In this document: piece by piece, positions 51,425 through 60,126 of the stretch
Position numbering within the stretch: the stretch's first letter is position 1
Layout of the letters: each line of letters opens with the position of its first letter
Source of the DNA: Clostridiales bacterium
GTDB lineage: Bacteria > Bacillota > Clostridia > Christensenellales > Aristaeellaceae
DNA: 64,000 nt
Assembly (NCBI GenBank): GCA_004556395.1
Contig: SFHK01000010.1
Span: 7,840 to 71,839 of the forward strand
Direction of reading: 5' to 3'
Notes under the pieces: model-generated
Databases searched by the model: none
Seen by the model: the letters and a program-made list of their open reading frames with translations, nothing else
Told to the model about the DNA's origin: nothing
Made by a program: the position numbers and the translations under genes

Positions 51425-51453
51425 TTGACTCCCCCTTGCGATTCCGATATAAT
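51425..51453 (+). promoter_or_regulatory. Sigma-A promoter of the GH4 operon
   Basis: TTGACT (51425-51430), 17-bp spacer, TATAAT (51448-51453). Confidence 0.85.
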
Positions 51454-51490
51454 CTGCGTAACGAGAATAACATGGAGGTGGACACATTTT

Positions 51491-52756
51491 ATGAAAATCG
51501 TCATCGTCGGCGCAGGAAGCCCCTATTCCCCGGAGATTTTCAAAGAACTCTCCGGCAAGTCTGAGATTCTGCCTGTAGAAGAGATCGCGCTGGTGGACAT
51601 CGACACGAAACGCCTTTCCATCATTCACTCCTTCCTGGAACGCTTTTCAAAGCGCATCGGCATTCACGCCCGCATCACCTCACATGCGCACTGGAACACG
51701 GCGCTCCCCGGCGCGGATTTCGTCATTACCCAATACCGCGTCGGCGGAAATGCGGCGCGCGTGAAGGATGAGCGCATCCCGCTGAGCATGGGCTTCATCG
51801 GGCAGGAAACGACCGGCCCCGGCGGCATGATGAAAGCCCTCCGAACGATTCCCGTGGCGCTGTCCCTCGCTCACTCGATGGAGCGCCTGTGCCCCGACGC
51901 GTGGATGATCAACTATACCAATCCCTCCGGCATGATCGCGGAGGCTCTCAGCAAGTATTCCAGCATCCATTCGGTAGGCCTCTGCGCCGGCGGCATTCGT
52001 CCTGCGCAGCAGCTCGCCAAGGCTGCCTCCGTGCGGGAAGAAGAAATTCGCTACGACTTCTTCGGTCTCAATCACCTGAACTTTGCCTACAACTTTACCA
52101 TTCATGGAAAACCCGTATCGGAAGAGCTCTTGCAGAAAACGCTGGAAAGCCGCTATGACGAAGCCACTGAGCCGCTGATTCGCGCGCTGAAACTGTTCCC
52201 CTCCAGCTATCTGCAATACTACTTCCGCACGCAGAAGCGCTATAATGACATCACCACCGCCGAGAAAACCCGCGGGGAGCGCGTGCTTGAGCTTGAGAAG
52301 GTCATCTATGACGCATATGCCAACCCCGCCTGCGACGATGAACCCGCGGAACTGAAGCTGCGCGGCGGCGGGGGATATTCTCAGGTTGCCATCGGCGTGC
52401 TGGAAGCCCTTTACACAGGCGTCGACCGCTGGATGGTCTGCAACGTGCCCAATCAGGGAACCGTCGCCTGCCTGCCGAACGACGCCGTGATTGAAACCGC
52501 CTGCATCGTGAATGCCGCGGGCATCAAGCCGCTTCCGCAGCCGAATTTCCCCAAAACCGTCTGGGGATTGGTGTGTGCGGTAAAGAACTACGAACAGCTC
52601 GCCATTGAAGCCGCCGTTACCGGCAATCGCGACCTCGCGCTGGCGGCACTGGTCGCGCATCCGCTGGTACGGGACGCAGATCGCGCGCTTCCTCTGCTGA
52701 ACGCGCTTCTTGAAGCCAATCGCGAGTTCCTCCCGAACTTCTTCAAGGAGAGCTGA
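51491..52756 (+). CDS. Family 4 glycosidase (6-phospho-beta-glucosidase-like)
   Basis: 421 residues. The NAD-binding IVIVGAGSPYSPE (~3-15), the family motif QETTGPGGMMKALRTIPV, NYTNPSGMIAEAL (~141-153), SVGLCAGGI with the metal Cys and FFGLNHLNFAY with the metal His define GH4. These enzymes cleave glycosides by oxidation and elimination at C3, using NAD and Mn. NYTNPSG and GLNHL point to the 6-phospho-beta-glucosidase branch. With no PTS nearby, the kinase behind it may supply the phosphate. Confidence 0.88.
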   Translation: MKIVIVGAGSPYSPEIFKELSGKSEILPVEEIALVDIDTKRLSIIHSFLERFSKRIGIHARITSHAHWNTALPGADFVITQYRVGGNAARVKDERIPLSMGFIGQETTGPGGMMKALRTIPVALSLAHSMERLCPDAWMINYTNPSGMIAEALSKYSSIHSVGLCAGGIRPAQQLAKAASVREEEIRYDFFGLNHLNFAYNFTIHGKPVSEELLQKTLESRYDEATEPLIRALKLFPSSYLQYYFRTQKRYNDITTAEKTRGERVLELEKVIYDAYANPACDDEPAELKLRGGGGYSQVAIGVLEALYTGVDRWMVCNVPNQGTVACLPNDAVIETACIVNAAGIKPLPQPNFPKTVWGLVCAVKNYEQLAIEAAVTGNRDLALAALVAHPLVRDADRALPLLNALLEANREFLPNFFKES

Positions 52757-52757
52757 T

Positions 52758-53753
52758 ATGTCACTGCTTCTCGGCCTAGATCAGGGCAGCACAAAAACGC
52801 ACGCCATCGTCGTCACTCAAAGCGGCGAGATTCTCGGAACCGGCAGCGCGCCCGGCAGTCTGCACACGGTATACGGCATGGACGCCGCGCTCGGGCGCAT
52901 GCATGAAGCCTGTGCGCAGGCGCTTTCGAACGCCGGGCATGCATTCGCGGACATCGAATGGGCCTCCGGCGGTATAACCGGCATCGACTATCCCTATGAG
53001 GAAGCCCTTTTGCAATCCGCCATTTCGGCGCACTTCGGCCTGCGTCCGGAAAATGTCTTCGTGAACAACGATTGCATGGGCGCGCTGTGGGGCGGAACCT
53101 TCCATGCGCCCGCCGTGGTATGCTGTGTCGGCACCGGTCTCGCCGTTGGCGGCGCAGACGAAGCGGGACACGCGCACATATTCGGAAATTACTGCAACGG
53201 CTATTATCAGGGCGGCTCCTCGATCGGACAGGATGCTCTTCAGCACGTATTCGACGCCGCCATCGGGCTCCGCACCCCGACGTCGCTTACGCAGAAATTT
53301 CTCGCCTTCGCTCACGCAAAAGACGTGGACGAGCTGCTCCTCCTTCGGTATCGCAAAAAGACCGTAGAGCCGAGCAGGCTGTGTCCCCTTGTCTTTGAGG
53401 CCGCCGGAGAAGGAGACGCGGTCGCCATCTCCATCCTTGAAACCTTCGCGCGGCGCTGGGGTGAAATTACGCTGTGCATGATCGACGCACTGGGGTTATC
53501 CCGAAGCGCGCCGATAGAGGTCATTCTGTCCGGCAGCGTATTCAAGGGCGTGCCTGCCATTCCGTATCGCGTCATCCGCAATCTGTTCCGCGTTCACGCA
53601 CCCAACGCCGTGCTGCGCGAGGCCATTTATGAACCCGTGGTTGGCGGCGCCGCAATGGGGCTGTTCCAAATTGGACAGGGTGACTGGCGCACTGCCCTCG
53701 CCGCTTCCGCCGACAGACTGCATCTCAGGAGGAACCTTGAGCATGAAAATTGA
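52758..53753 (+). CDS. BadF/BcrA-type ATPase, N-acetylglucosamine kinase-like
   Basis: 331 residues with an ASKHA fold. Phosphate 1 is LLGLDQGSTKTHAIVV (~4-19), an Asp-containing motif is VFVNNDCMGALWGG, phosphate 2 is CCVGTGLAVGG and the adenosine motif is VILSGSVFKG. The NAG-kinase branch of BadF proteins phosphorylates GlcNAc or related amino sugars. The gene starts one base after the GH4 stop region, with AAGGAGAGC upstream, and is followed by the nagB-like gene with an 11-base overlap. Confidence 0.85.
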   Translation: MSLLLGLDQGSTKTHAIVVTQSGEILGTGSAPGSLHTVYGMDAALGRMHEACAQALSNAGHAFADIEWASGGITGIDYPYEEALLQSAISAHFGLRPENVFVNNDCMGALWGGTFHAPAVVCCVGTGLAVGGADEAGHAHIFGNYCNGYYQGGSSIGQDALQHVFDAAIGLRTPTSLTQKFLAFAHAKDVDELLLLRYRKKTVEPSRLCPLVFEAAGEGDAVAISILETFARRWGEITLCMIDALGLSRSAPIEVILSGSVFKGVPAIPYRVIRNLFRVHAPNAVLREAIYEPVVGGAAMGLFQIGQGDWRTALAASADRLHLRRNLEHEN

Positions 53754-54468
53754 AATCCTTCAGACGGCCGCTCAGGTAAACGCCAAGGCCGCGTGGCACT
53801 TTATCCGGCGCGCCGCGTTTGACGGCGTGCTGACCGGCGTCGCAACCGGCGATACCACAAGGGCCGTATACGCGCTGGTTGCCGCCCTTTATGAGACAGC
53901 GCCCTTTGACACCTCCAAAATCCGCATCTGCGCACTGGACGATTACGCAGGCATCGAAGGAGACCATCCAGCGTCCTGCTCCGCCCGCATCCGTGCGCAG
54001 CTGCAGGTGCCGCTCCATCTGCGCAGCGAGCAGCTCATCCTGCCCGAAGCCTTCCCCGGCACTCCGGACGCGGTGGCGCAGGCCTACGAAGAACGACTGA
54101 CTTCGCTCGGCGGCATACAGACACAGCTTCTCGGCATCGGCGCGGACGCCCACCTTGGATTCTGCCGTCCCGGAACGCCATTCTGCAGTCCCGCACACGC
54201 GGTTCAGCTTCCGGAGGATACCCGGCAGATGCTCCACCGCAAATACACGCTCGAAATCGAAAAGCTGCCGCGCTGCGGCGTTACGCTGGGTCTGAAGAGC
54301 ATCATGCAGATTCCGGAGCTGCTTGTAATCGCCACCGGAACGGCAAAGGCTCGCGCTGTATATGATTCTCTCCATCACGCGCCCGACGAGCGCATTCCCG
54401 CCTCCATCCTTCAGCTGCATCCGAACGTCACATGGCTGCTGGATGCCGAAGCCGCTTCTCTCCTCTGA
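53743..54468 (+). CDS. Glucosamine-6-phosphate deaminase-like protein with altered active site
   Basis: 241 residues, the NagB/6-phosphogluconolactonase fold. GVLTGVATGDTTRAVYAL is the phosphate loop and ICALDDYAGI holds the enolising Asp. The catalytic loop, GxGxDGHIxFNEP in NagB, here reads GIGADAHLGFCRPGTPF: Asp and His are kept, but the Glu of E. coli NagB (Glu148) is Arg. It should remove ammonia from an amino-sugar phosphate, but activity or substrate may differ. ATG 53743 follows AGGAGG. Confidence 0.75.
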   Translation: MKIEILQTAAQVNAKAAWHFIRRAAFDGVLTGVATGDTTRAVYALVAALYETAPFDTSKIRICALDDYAGIEGDHPASCSARIRAQLQVPLHLRSEQLILPEAFPGTPDAVAQAYEERLTSLGGIQTQLLGIGADAHLGFCRPGTPFCSPAHAVQLPEDTRQMLHRKYTLEIEKLPRCGVTLGLKSIMQIPELLVIATGTAKARAVYDSLHHAPDERIPASILQLHPNVTWLLDAEAASLL

Positions 54469-54470
54469 CG

Positions 54471-54520
54471 CGGATACAGCACAAAGCCGGCGTTTTCTCC
54501 GCCGGCTTTGATTGTATCCG
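54471..54520 (+). terminator. Terminator after the nagB-like gene
   Basis: AAAGCCGGCG (54483-54492) pairs with CGCCGGCTTT (54500-54509), inside an outer CGGATACA/TGTATCCG pair (54471, 54513-54520). Confidence 0.85.
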
Positions 54521-54533
54521 AATTTTGTGCATG

Positions 54534-55094
54534 TTACATGCTCAGAATCACGCCGATTACCGCGCCCACGCCGATATAGGCTGCCGGATGAATCTTTTTA
54601 AGCCGTTTCACCTGCGTCAGCACAAGCAGCACGGCGAACAGCGCTACGGCGATCCAATCGACGGACGCGAGCAGCGAATCCGCCTTTCGGAACAGCGCAA
54701 CCCGAATCACGGAGAAGGCCGCGGCCGCGATCAGGCCTGTAACCGCGGGGCGCATGAAACTGAACATGCCCTGAATCCATTTGTTTTCACGGTATTTGTC
54801 CAGCGCACGTGCAATCGCCATGATTACGATCAGGGAGGGCAATACGAGGCTCAGCGTCGCGAGGATTCCGCCGACGACGCCCAACGAGGTAAAGCCGACA
54901 TACGTGGCCATGTTCACGCCAATCGGGCCCGGCGTAGATTCCGACACCGCGATCATGTTGGCCAGTTCCTCCGCGGTAAACCACTGGTACTTCTGCTGAA
55001 TCTGCGCAAGGAACGGGAGCGTGGCAAGCCCTCCGCCGACGGCGAACAGGCCGGTTTTGAAGAACTCCAGACACATAATGAGCAGCTTACTCAT
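54534..55094 (-). CDS. Chromate transporter family protein, half-size unit 2
   Basis: 186 residues, six or so helices. FFKTGLFAVGGGLATLPFL (~10-28), SESTPGPIGVNMATYVGF (~49-66) and the C-terminal helices match one CHR domain. Its ATG overlaps the first unit's gene by 8 bases. Short CHR proteins occur as pairs that form a heterodimer; they export chromate or sulfate-like anions, although the physiological ion in gut anaerobes is unknown. Confidence 0.88.
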   Translation of the reverse strand: MSKLLIMCLEFFKTGLFAVGGGLATLPFLAQIQQKYQWFTAEELANMIAVSESTPGPIGVNMATYVGFTSLGVVGGILATLSLVLPSLIVIMAIARALDKYRENKWIQGMFSFMRPAVTGLIAAAAFSVIRVALFRKADSLLASVDWIAVALFAVLLVLTQVKRLKKIHPAAYIGVGAVIGVILSM

Positions 55095-55629
55095 GCTTTT
55101 CACATCTCCTTCCAAGCACAACGCTGGCCAGCGCACAGCCGACCACGATATACACCGGCGAGAAGCCGCACAGTCCGACGAGCACAAACGCGGCGACTGC
55201 CAGCGCAATGTGCCACCATGCCTTGACGTTGGATTTCGCAAGCTTGATCACGCTGGCGACGATCAGCGCGCAGACCGCAACACGGATTCCCGCAAAGGCA
55301 TGCTGCACCCAGACGACATCCATGAAATTTGTAAGCACCGCGGCGATTACCATAATGATGACGATCGACGGCGAGACGACGCCCAGCGTAGCGACGATTC
55401 CTCCGATGATTCCCTTTTGCTTGTACCCTACGAACGTCGCCGTGTTCACCGCGATAATGCCCGGCGTGCATTGGCCAATGGCAAAATAGTCCAGAATTTC
55501 CTCCTGCGTCGCCCACTTATGCTTGGCGACGATTTCCCGTTCCAGCATGGGTAGCATAGCGTAACCGCCGCCGAAGGTCAGTGCGCCAATCATGAAAAAG
55601 GCGCGATACAGCGTCCACAGAATCTGCAT
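55087..55629 (-). CDS. Chromate transporter family protein, half-size unit 1
   Basis: 180 residues. IGALTFGGGYAMLPMLEREI (~14-33) and GQCTPGIIAVNTATFVGY (~52-69) are the paired CHR motifs. ATG 55629 is preferred because AGGAGG lies 6 bases upstream; the ATG two codons earlier touches that site. It is the first gene of a two-gene operon, divergent from a LysR regulator that probably controls it. Confidence 0.88.
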   Translation of the reverse strand: MQILWTLYRAFFMIGALTFGGGYAMLPMLEREIVAKHKWATQEEILDYFAIGQCTPGIIAVNTATFVGYKQKGIIGGIVATLGVVSPSIVIIMVIAAVLTNFMDVVWVQHAFAGIRVAVCALIVASVIKLAKSNVKAWWHIALAVAAFVLVGLCGFSPVYIVVGCALASVVLGRRCEKHE

Positions 55630-55655
55630 AGGCATCCTCCTCTCGTATAAACCCG

Positions 55656-55684
55656 ATTATACGGCAAAACCCACGCACACACAA
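55656..55684 (-). promoter_or_regulatory. Promoter of the chromate-transporter pair
   Basis: On the minus strand TTGTGT (55679-55684), 17-bp spacer, TATAAT (55656-55661). The interval to lysR is 103 bp, suited to one LysR-type operator. Confidence 0.7.
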
Positions 55685-55732
55685 ATACCAAAGCGAAATA
55701 CCCCCTATAACATTTCAAAGTGAGGCGAGCCC

Positions 55733-56614
55733 ATGAACCTGACAAGGCTTGAGAATTTCAAGGCGATCTACGAAGACGGCAGCGTGTCCGCCGCCGCGCG
55801 GCGTCTGTTTATCGCGCAGCCGGCGCTGAGCAATCAGCTGCGCGCCTTTGAAGCGGAGCTCGGTGTTCCTCTGTTTGAGCGAAAATCCTCCGCGCTCTGC
55901 CCCACAGCCGCCGGACACGCCCTGTACCGCCGCGCCGTACAGATTCTCTCCGTCGTACACGCGTCCGAACAGGAAATGCTGCAATATCGCTCCGGTGTCA
56001 AGGGCGTCATCCGTCTGGGCGTCGTCTCCTCCGGCGGATACGCGCTTCTCACCAGCGACATCCGCGCCTTCCGCGCGCGCTTTCCTTCAATTCGCTTCGA
56101 AATCTTTGACCGAAATACCTATGCCCTTCGGCCGATGCTGCAGGCCGGGCTGATCGATATAGCCATCGTCCGCACGCCCTTTGACTGCGAGGGGCTGCGC
56201 GTTCACCTGCTGGAGGGCGAGCCGATGGCCGCCGTTTCGCTGGAGCCGTTTTCGTCGAATTCCCTGCCGCTGGCGTCGCTGGCCAACCGGCCTTTTATCC
56301 TGTATCGAAGGTTCGAGCGTCTGTTCCACGAGGTCTGCGCGGAAGCCGGTTTCGCGCCGGAAATCGCCTGCATAAACGACGACGCACGAACCACGCTTAC
56401 CTGGGCGCGCGCGGGACTGGGAACCGGCCTCGTGCCGCTCAACGTAACGCGCCTTTTCCCCGACCCTGCCCTGCACGTATGCGCCATCGACTGCGAACTG
56501 CTTTATACGCATACGGCCCTGATCCATTCTGCGGATGCCGAGCTTTCCTCCGCAGCTGCATGCTTTCTTGACGCTATTACGCGCACGTCCCGGGAACGGG
56601 CTTCGTCCACATGA
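55733..56614 (+). CDS. LysR-family transcriptional regulator
   Basis: 293 residues. The N-terminal winged helix-turn-helix is LENFKAIYEDGSVSAAARRL followed by FIAQPALSNQLRAFEAELG (~6-45). The periplasmic-binding-like effector domain starts near IRLGVVSSGGYALL (~92). The divergent position suggests control of the chromate-type transporter and of its own gene, with an unknown small ligand. Ribosome site GTGAGGCG. Confidence 0.9.
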   Translation: MNLTRLENFKAIYEDGSVSAAARRLFIAQPALSNQLRAFEAELGVPLFERKSSALCPTAAGHALYRRAVQILSVVHASEQEMLQYRSGVKGVIRLGVVSSGGYALLTSDIRAFRARFPSIRFEIFDRNTYALRPMLQAGLIDIAIVRTPFDCEGLRVHLLEGEPMAAVSLEPFSSNSLPLASLANRPFILYRRFERLFHEVCAEAGFAPEIACINDDARTTLTWARAGLGTGLVPLNVTRLFPDPALHVCAIDCELLYTHTALIHSADAELSSAAACFLDAITRTSRERASST

Positions 56615-56648
56615 GTCCTTCTCTGCAAATTTTCCGCCGTTTTTTCCA

Positions 56649-56677
56649 TTGACGCGGCGGCGGGGAGGGGGTATACT
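56649..56677 (+). promoter_or_regulatory. Sigma-A promoter of the D-amino-acid operon
   Basis: TTGACG (56649-56654), 17-bp spacer, TATACT (56672-56677). Confidence 0.82.
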
Positions 56678-56716
56678 GGGGACAGAGTATTTTATATAGA
56701 TGGAGGGTTTTATACG

Positions 56717-57175
56717 ATGGATATTTATGGAAAGCTCAAGGAACTGGGTTATTCGCTACCTTCGCTGCCCCCACGCGGCGGCATTTACAAGCCGGTGAAG
56801 CAAATTGGCAATCTGCTGTATGTTTCCGGTCAGGGCGCGACGGTGAAGGGCGTGCCGGCGGTGGTCGGGCATGTGGGCATGGAGCGCACGCTGGAAGAGG
56901 GACAGGACGCGGCGCGGATGTGCGCGCTGAACTGTCTGGCGGTGCTGGAGGATTATCTGGGCGATCTGAACCGGCTGAAGTCCCTTGTCAAGACGCTGGG
57001 TTTTGTCGCCAGCGCGCCGGGCTTCAACGCGCAGCCCAAGGTCATCGACGGCGCTTCCCGCTTCTTCATGGACGTGATGGGCGAGGACGCGGGCGTGGGC
57101 GCGCGCTCGGCCATTGGCGTGAACGAGCTTCCGGGCAACATTGCCGTGGAAATCGAGTTCATCTTTGAAATCTGA
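56717..57175 (+). CDS. RidA/YjgF/YER057c-family protein
   Basis: 152 residues, longer than classical RidA (~130). IGNLLYVSGQGATVKGVPAV (~30-49), an N-terminal helix region and GARSAIGVNELPGNIAVEIE (~127-146) with the active-site Arg are present; the C-terminal Glu is kept. RidA proteins hydrolyse reactive imines and enamines released by PLP enzymes. Here it precedes a PLP-dependent D-amino-acid enzyme by 10 bases, which fits that cleanup role. Confidence 0.88.
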   Translation: MDIYGKLKELGYSLPSLPPRGGIYKPVKQIGNLLYVSGQGATVKGVPAVVGHVGMERTLEEGQDAARMCALNCLAVLEDYLGDLNRLKSLVKTLGFVASAPGFNAQPKVIDGASRFFMDVMGEDAGVGARSAIGVNELPGNIAVEIEFIFEI

Positions 57176-57185
57176 GGAGCGCATC

Positions 57186-58316
57186 ATGAACTATCATTTT
57201 ACCGGCGAGGACGCGATTCCCTCCCCGGCGCTGATCTACTACAGGGATCCGATCGAGGCCAACACGCATCTCACCGTTCAGATGGCCGGCGACCCGGAGC
57301 GTCTCTGGCCGCACATCAAAACGCACAAGATGGCGCAGATGCTGAAAATACAGCTGTCCATGGGCATTCATCGCTTCAAGTGCGCCACCTGCCAGGAGCT
57401 GCGGCTCGCCTGCGAATCGGGCGCGACGGACTGCCTGTGGGCGTATCCGGTCGTTGGGCCGAACGTCGAGCGGTTTCTTTCTCTGATGGAGGAATTTCCG
57501 CGCGTTCATCTGTACGCGCTGGCCGACGATCTCGACGCATGCGCCCTTCTGGGACAGGCGGCGCTCGCGCGGAAGCGGACGGCCTCCGTGCTCGTGGACG
57601 TGAACATGGGCATGAACCGCACCGGCATCGCGCCTGAACGACTGTATGACGCATACCGCGCGCTTTCGGCGCTGCCCGGCGTTTCCGTGCGCGGCATGCA
57701 CTGCTATGATGGCCACATTCATGACCGCGGCCTGAACGAGCGGCTTGCGCACGCCGACGCCTGCGCGCGGCCCGTTTTCGCCGTCCGCGACGCGCTGATC
57801 CGGGATGGGCTCGACGTGGGCATCATGATCATGGGCGGAACGCCCACCTTCCCCTGCCACGCGCGGCATCCGGGCGTGTTTCTGTCGCCCGGCACGCTGT
57901 TCGTCTCCGACGCGGGCTATGCGGCCGCCTTCCCGGATATTCCGGTCGTGCCCGCCGCCGCCGTGCTGACGCGCGTGATCAGTCATCCGGCGGACGGCCT
58001 TTTCACGCTCGACACCGGCTACAAGGCCGTATCTGCCGACCCCGTCGGCGCGCGCGGACAGCTTGCGGGCTATGAAGCGCTCTGCGACGACGTGCTGAGC
58101 AGCGAGGAGCACTGGGTGTTCCGCATGCGCCCGGGTCACGAGCATAAACGTCCGTCCATCGGCAGCGTGCTGTACGTGATTCCCACGCATATTTGCCCGA
58201 CCACCTGCCTGTACGATGCGGCCTACGTCGTATCCGACGGCCGTTTGTGCGATCTCTGGCCTGTGGCGGCTCGCGACCGCGTGCATATGCAGCCGGACAG
58301 GGAGGCGCTTTCATGA
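57186..58316 (+). CDS. D-threonine aldolase/D-serine dehydratase-like PLP enzyme
   Basis: 376 residues, fold type III. The PLP Lys lies in RLWPHIKTHKMAQML (~40-54). The barrel has VLVDVNMGMNRTGI and GMHCYDGHIHD. The C-terminal beta domain ends with the metal site SVLYVIPTHICPTTCLYD (His and Cys ligands, ~336). Relatives split D-threonine into glycine and acetaldehyde or dehydrate D-serine. The specificity is not decidable here. ATG 57186 has GAGGAG upstream; the stop overlaps the deacylase gene. Confidence 0.87.
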   Translation: MNYHFTGEDAIPSPALIYYRDPIEANTHLTVQMAGDPERLWPHIKTHKMAQMLKIQLSMGIHRFKCATCQELRLACESGATDCLWAYPVVGPNVERFLSLMEEFPRVHLYALADDLDACALLGQAALARKRTASVLVDVNMGMNRTGIAPERLYDAYRALSALPGVSVRGMHCYDGHIHDRGLNERLAHADACARPVFAVRDALIRDGLDVGIMIMGGTPTFPCHARHPGVFLSPGTLFVSDAGYAAAFPDIPVVPAAAVLTRVISHPADGLFTLDTGYKAVSADPVGARGQLAGYEALCDDVLSSEEHWVFRMRPGHEHKRPSIGSVLYVIPTHICPTTCLYDAAYVVSDGRLCDLWPVAARDRVHMQPDREALS

Positions 58317-59902
58317 GAACGCTCCTTCGCGGCGGGCAAATTCTGGACGGCGCTGGCGCGCCCGCATACCGGGGCGACGTGCGGCTGAACGGCGACAAAA
58401 TCGAAGCCGTCGGCGCGCTTTCGCCGCTTCCCGATGAACAGGTGATCGACGTTTCCGGCTGCGTCGTGTGTCCGGCGTTTGTGGACATGCACCGGCACAT
58501 GGACGCGCACCCGCTTCTGGGCGACGACATGGCTGTCGAGCTGCGTCAGGGCATCGCCACCACCGCCGTCGGCAACTGCGGCTTCTCGCTCGCGCCATAC
58601 GGCGGCGCTTTCGCGGCCGAAAAGCGCGAAAACGACGCGCCGATACTGGGACGTTATCCGGAATCGTTCCGCTTCCAGTTTCCCGAATACCTGAACGCCC
58701 TCGAAAGCTCCGCGTCGGGTCTGAACCTCACGGCGCTGATCGGTCTGGGCGCGGTGCGCATTTCGCTGACGGGCTTTTCGGACGCGCCGCTGTCATCAAG
58801 CGCGCTGAACGCCGCGCGCGGCATGCTTCAGGACGCGCTGGACGCGGGCGCGGCGGGAATTTCCGCCGGAATCATGTACCTTCCCGAATACTACACTGCG
58901 CGCGACGAATACCGCGCCATGCTCGCGCCCCTGCGCGGCACGGGCAAGCCGCTGGTGACGCACATCCGCGGCGAGGGCGATGGGCTTGTCGCCAGCGTGC
59001 GCGAGGTGATCGAAATCGCGCGCGAAGCGGAATGTCCGCTGGAAATCAGCCATTTCAAGTCCTGCGGCAAGCAGAACTGGAGGAAGGAAATCTTCCGCGC
59101 CATCGACGAAATCGAAGCCGCGCGCGCGCACGGGCAGGACGTGACCGTGGACTTTTACCCCTACACCGGCGGCTCCACGGCGCTCACCACCATGCTGCCG
59201 CCCGCCTTTGTGAAGGGCGATATGGCCGCCGCGCTGAAGGCGCTTGGCACGCGGGAGGGCGTGGACGAATTCCGCGCGCTCAGCCGCCTGCGCTACGACG
59301 GCTGGGACAACTACGCCCTCACGCTCGGCTGGGAGCGCATCATCGTCTCCGGCGTGTGCCGTGAGCACAACCGCAAGTTCTGCGGGCTCACGGTGACGGA
59401 CGCGGCGCAGAAGTTCGGCTTCGACGACGCAGAAGCACTGGCCGCCTATCTGATGTACGACGAAGCCGGACAGACCTCGATCATCAACCTGTCCATGCAT
59501 CCGGACGATGTGGACGCGGTCGCGCGCCTGCCCTACGCGTCGGTGATTTCCGACGCACTGTACGCGGACAGCGACACGCCGCATCCCCGCAAGTTCGGCG
59601 CAATGCCGCGCCTGTGGACGGATTTCGTGCGCGCGCGCCACGTGCTTGCGCCGGAGGAAGCCATTCGCAAGATGACCCGCATGCCCGCCGAACGGCTGGG
59701 GCTCAAGGGGCGCGGTACGCTCGCCGCGGGCGGCTTCGCCGACGTGCTCGCATTCGAGCCCGACGCGTTCCGCGACTGCGCCACCTATTCGTCGCCCACC
59801 CGGCCCGCGCAGGGCGTTCGCGCGCTGTACATAAACGGTCAGGCGCGTATCCTCTCCGACGCTTTGACCGGCGCTCCCTCCGGACGGCTGATTCGTCCGT
59901 AA
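58313..59902 (+). CDS. N-acyl-D-amino-acid deacylase (amidohydrolase)
   Basis: 529 residues. LLRGGQILDGAGAPAYRGDV at the start, PAFVDMHRHMDAHPL (metal HxH, ~57-71), TAVGNCGFSLAPY (Cys metal ligand), SAGIMYLPEYY, THIRGEGDG, ISHFKSCGK and a late SDA are all in family order. It frees D-amino acids from N-acyl derivatives, which the D-threonine-aldolase-like enzyme could then use. ATGA overlap with the previous stop; GGGAGG upstream. The last codons are the first unit of a decayed tandem repeat. Confidence 0.92.
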   Translation: MRTLLRGGQILDGAGAPAYRGDVRLNGDKIEAVGALSPLPDEQVIDVSGCVVCPAFVDMHRHMDAHPLLGDDMAVELRQGIATTAVGNCGFSLAPYGGAFAAEKRENDAPILGRYPESFRFQFPEYLNALESSASGLNLTALIGLGAVRISLTGFSDAPLSSSALNAARGMLQDALDAGAAGISAGIMYLPEYYTARDEYRAMLAPLRGTGKPLVTHIRGEGDGLVASVREVIEIAREAECPLEISHFKSCGKQNWRKEIFRAIDEIEAARAHGQDVTVDFYPYTGGSTALTTMLPPAFVKGDMAAALKALGTREGVDEFRALSRLRYDGWDNYALTLGWERIIVSGVCREHNRKFCGLTVTDAAQKFGFDDAEALAAYLMYDEAGQTSIINLSMHPDDVDAVARLPYASVISDALYADSDTPHPRKFGAMPRLWTDFVRARHVLAPEEAIRKMTRMPAERLGLKGRGTLAAGGFADVLAFEPDAFRDCATYSSPTRPAQGVRALYINGQARILSDALTGAPSGRLIRP

Positions 59903-60120
59903 GGAAACGCGCGCCGCACTGAATCGGCTCGTCCTCCAGAAGGCTGTTCGTCCGGAAGAAATCACGCTCACGCTGTACAAAACCGCTGTACCCTTCGAAC
60001 AGTCGAGAAAACGTGTGCACGCCACACGCAATCGACGCGTCATCCGGACGGCTGCTTGTCCGAAAAAGAATTCGCGCTGCACGCAACCAACCTCTTCTCC
60101 GGACGGCTGATTCGCCCATA
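59879..60120 (+). repeat. Degenerate ~55-bp tandem repeat after the deacylase gene
   Basis: TCCGGACGGCTG and close variants recur at 59879, 59935, 60043 and 60098, each followed by (A)TTCGTCCG-like sequence and then A-rich plus CGCGC(G/T)-rich sequence. Steps are 56, 108 (two units, the middle one degenerate at ~59990) and 55. The first unit is the coding end of the deacylase gene; the others are non-coding and include broken copies of its stop region. This fills the 264-bp gap to the next gene. Confidence 0.75.
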
Positions 60121-60126
60121 AAATCG

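Noticed and set aside
59879..60120. Possible CRISPR array
   Set aside because: Units are degenerate, have no constant repeat with unique spacers, and start inside a coding sequence; no cas genes are near.
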